A stretch of DNA of 64,000 bases from Bolinopsis microptera (taxonomy: Eukaryota; Ctenophora; Tentaculata; Lobata; Bolinopsidae). The DNA is taken from contig NC_087083.1 of NCBI RefSeq assembly GCF_026151205.1, forward strand, positions 4,070,460-4,134,459, read 5' to 3'. A program made the position numbers and the translations under genes. Each line of letters opens with the position of its first letter. Within the stretch, counting starts at the first letter, position 1. Below, in pieces: positions 63,976 to 64,000 of the stretch. Below the pieces are notes generated by a model. That model did not search any database. It saw only the letters and a list, made by a program, of their open reading frames with translations, and was not told the origin of the DNA.

Positions 63976-64000
63976 CTGGAGAAAATATTATATTTTTAAA

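Overview
This is a metazoan nuclear genome window: intron-rich, AT-rich and dominated by tandem repeats and transposon remnants. The genes point to an early-branching animal, and a cnidarian is my best guess. The voltage-gated sodium channel carries the Glu-Glu-Ala filter residues of the invertebrate Nav2 class, and the mobile elements (an ISL2EU/DDE_Tnp_4 fragment, an RLE-type reverse transcriptase, hAT-like and foldback-like elements) suit such a genome. I cannot fix the species. I saw no tRNA, rRNA or CRISPR array.

Four protein-coding genes can be assembled exon by exon. All lie on the minus strand, and splice phases match at every junction. Most of these exons fall below normal ORF cut-offs. 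(1) 42289 down to the left edge: the N-terminal half of the autophagy lipid-transfer protein ATG2 (22 exons, about 880 codons, gene continues off the window). (2) 45762-43657: tRNA 2'-phosphotransferase TRPT1/Tpt1 (4 exons). (3) 48871-45974: an unrecognised, mostly disordered, proline-rich protein (3 coding exons). (4) 63975-53795: a Nav2-type sodium channel from domain I S6 to its stop codon (11 exons, 5' part off the right edge). A plus-strand reverse transcriptase ORF with a C-terminal restriction-like endonuclease lies at 49150-51396.

Layout: 1-10.4 kb, ATG2 exons, a 56-bp array and a 3.7-kb foldback-like DNA transposon. 10.4-20.3 kb, ATG2 exons among pyrimidine, 47-bp, 44-bp and 55-bp arrays, with two copies of an 859-bp element. 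20.8-25.7 kb, a large inverted element built of 337-bp units. 26-42.3 kb, ATG2 exons with at least ten arrays, a hAT-like MITE and a perfect 145-bp hairpin. 42.3-49 kb, TRPT1 and the disordered-protein gene. 49-53.7 kb, retrotransposon sequence. 53.8-64 kb, the sodium channel with a 3.7-kb 11-bp array in one intron.

The most striking observation is that many of the minisatellites are anchored on splice junctions. Their repeat unit contains the authentic 5' splice site (or, less often, the 3' splice site) together with the adjoining exon sequence. The real exon end is therefore one unit of an array of 2 to more than 80 copies. This recurs at about ten ATG2 introns, at both ends of a TRPT1 exon and at two sodium-channel introns. 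I know of no described system of this kind.
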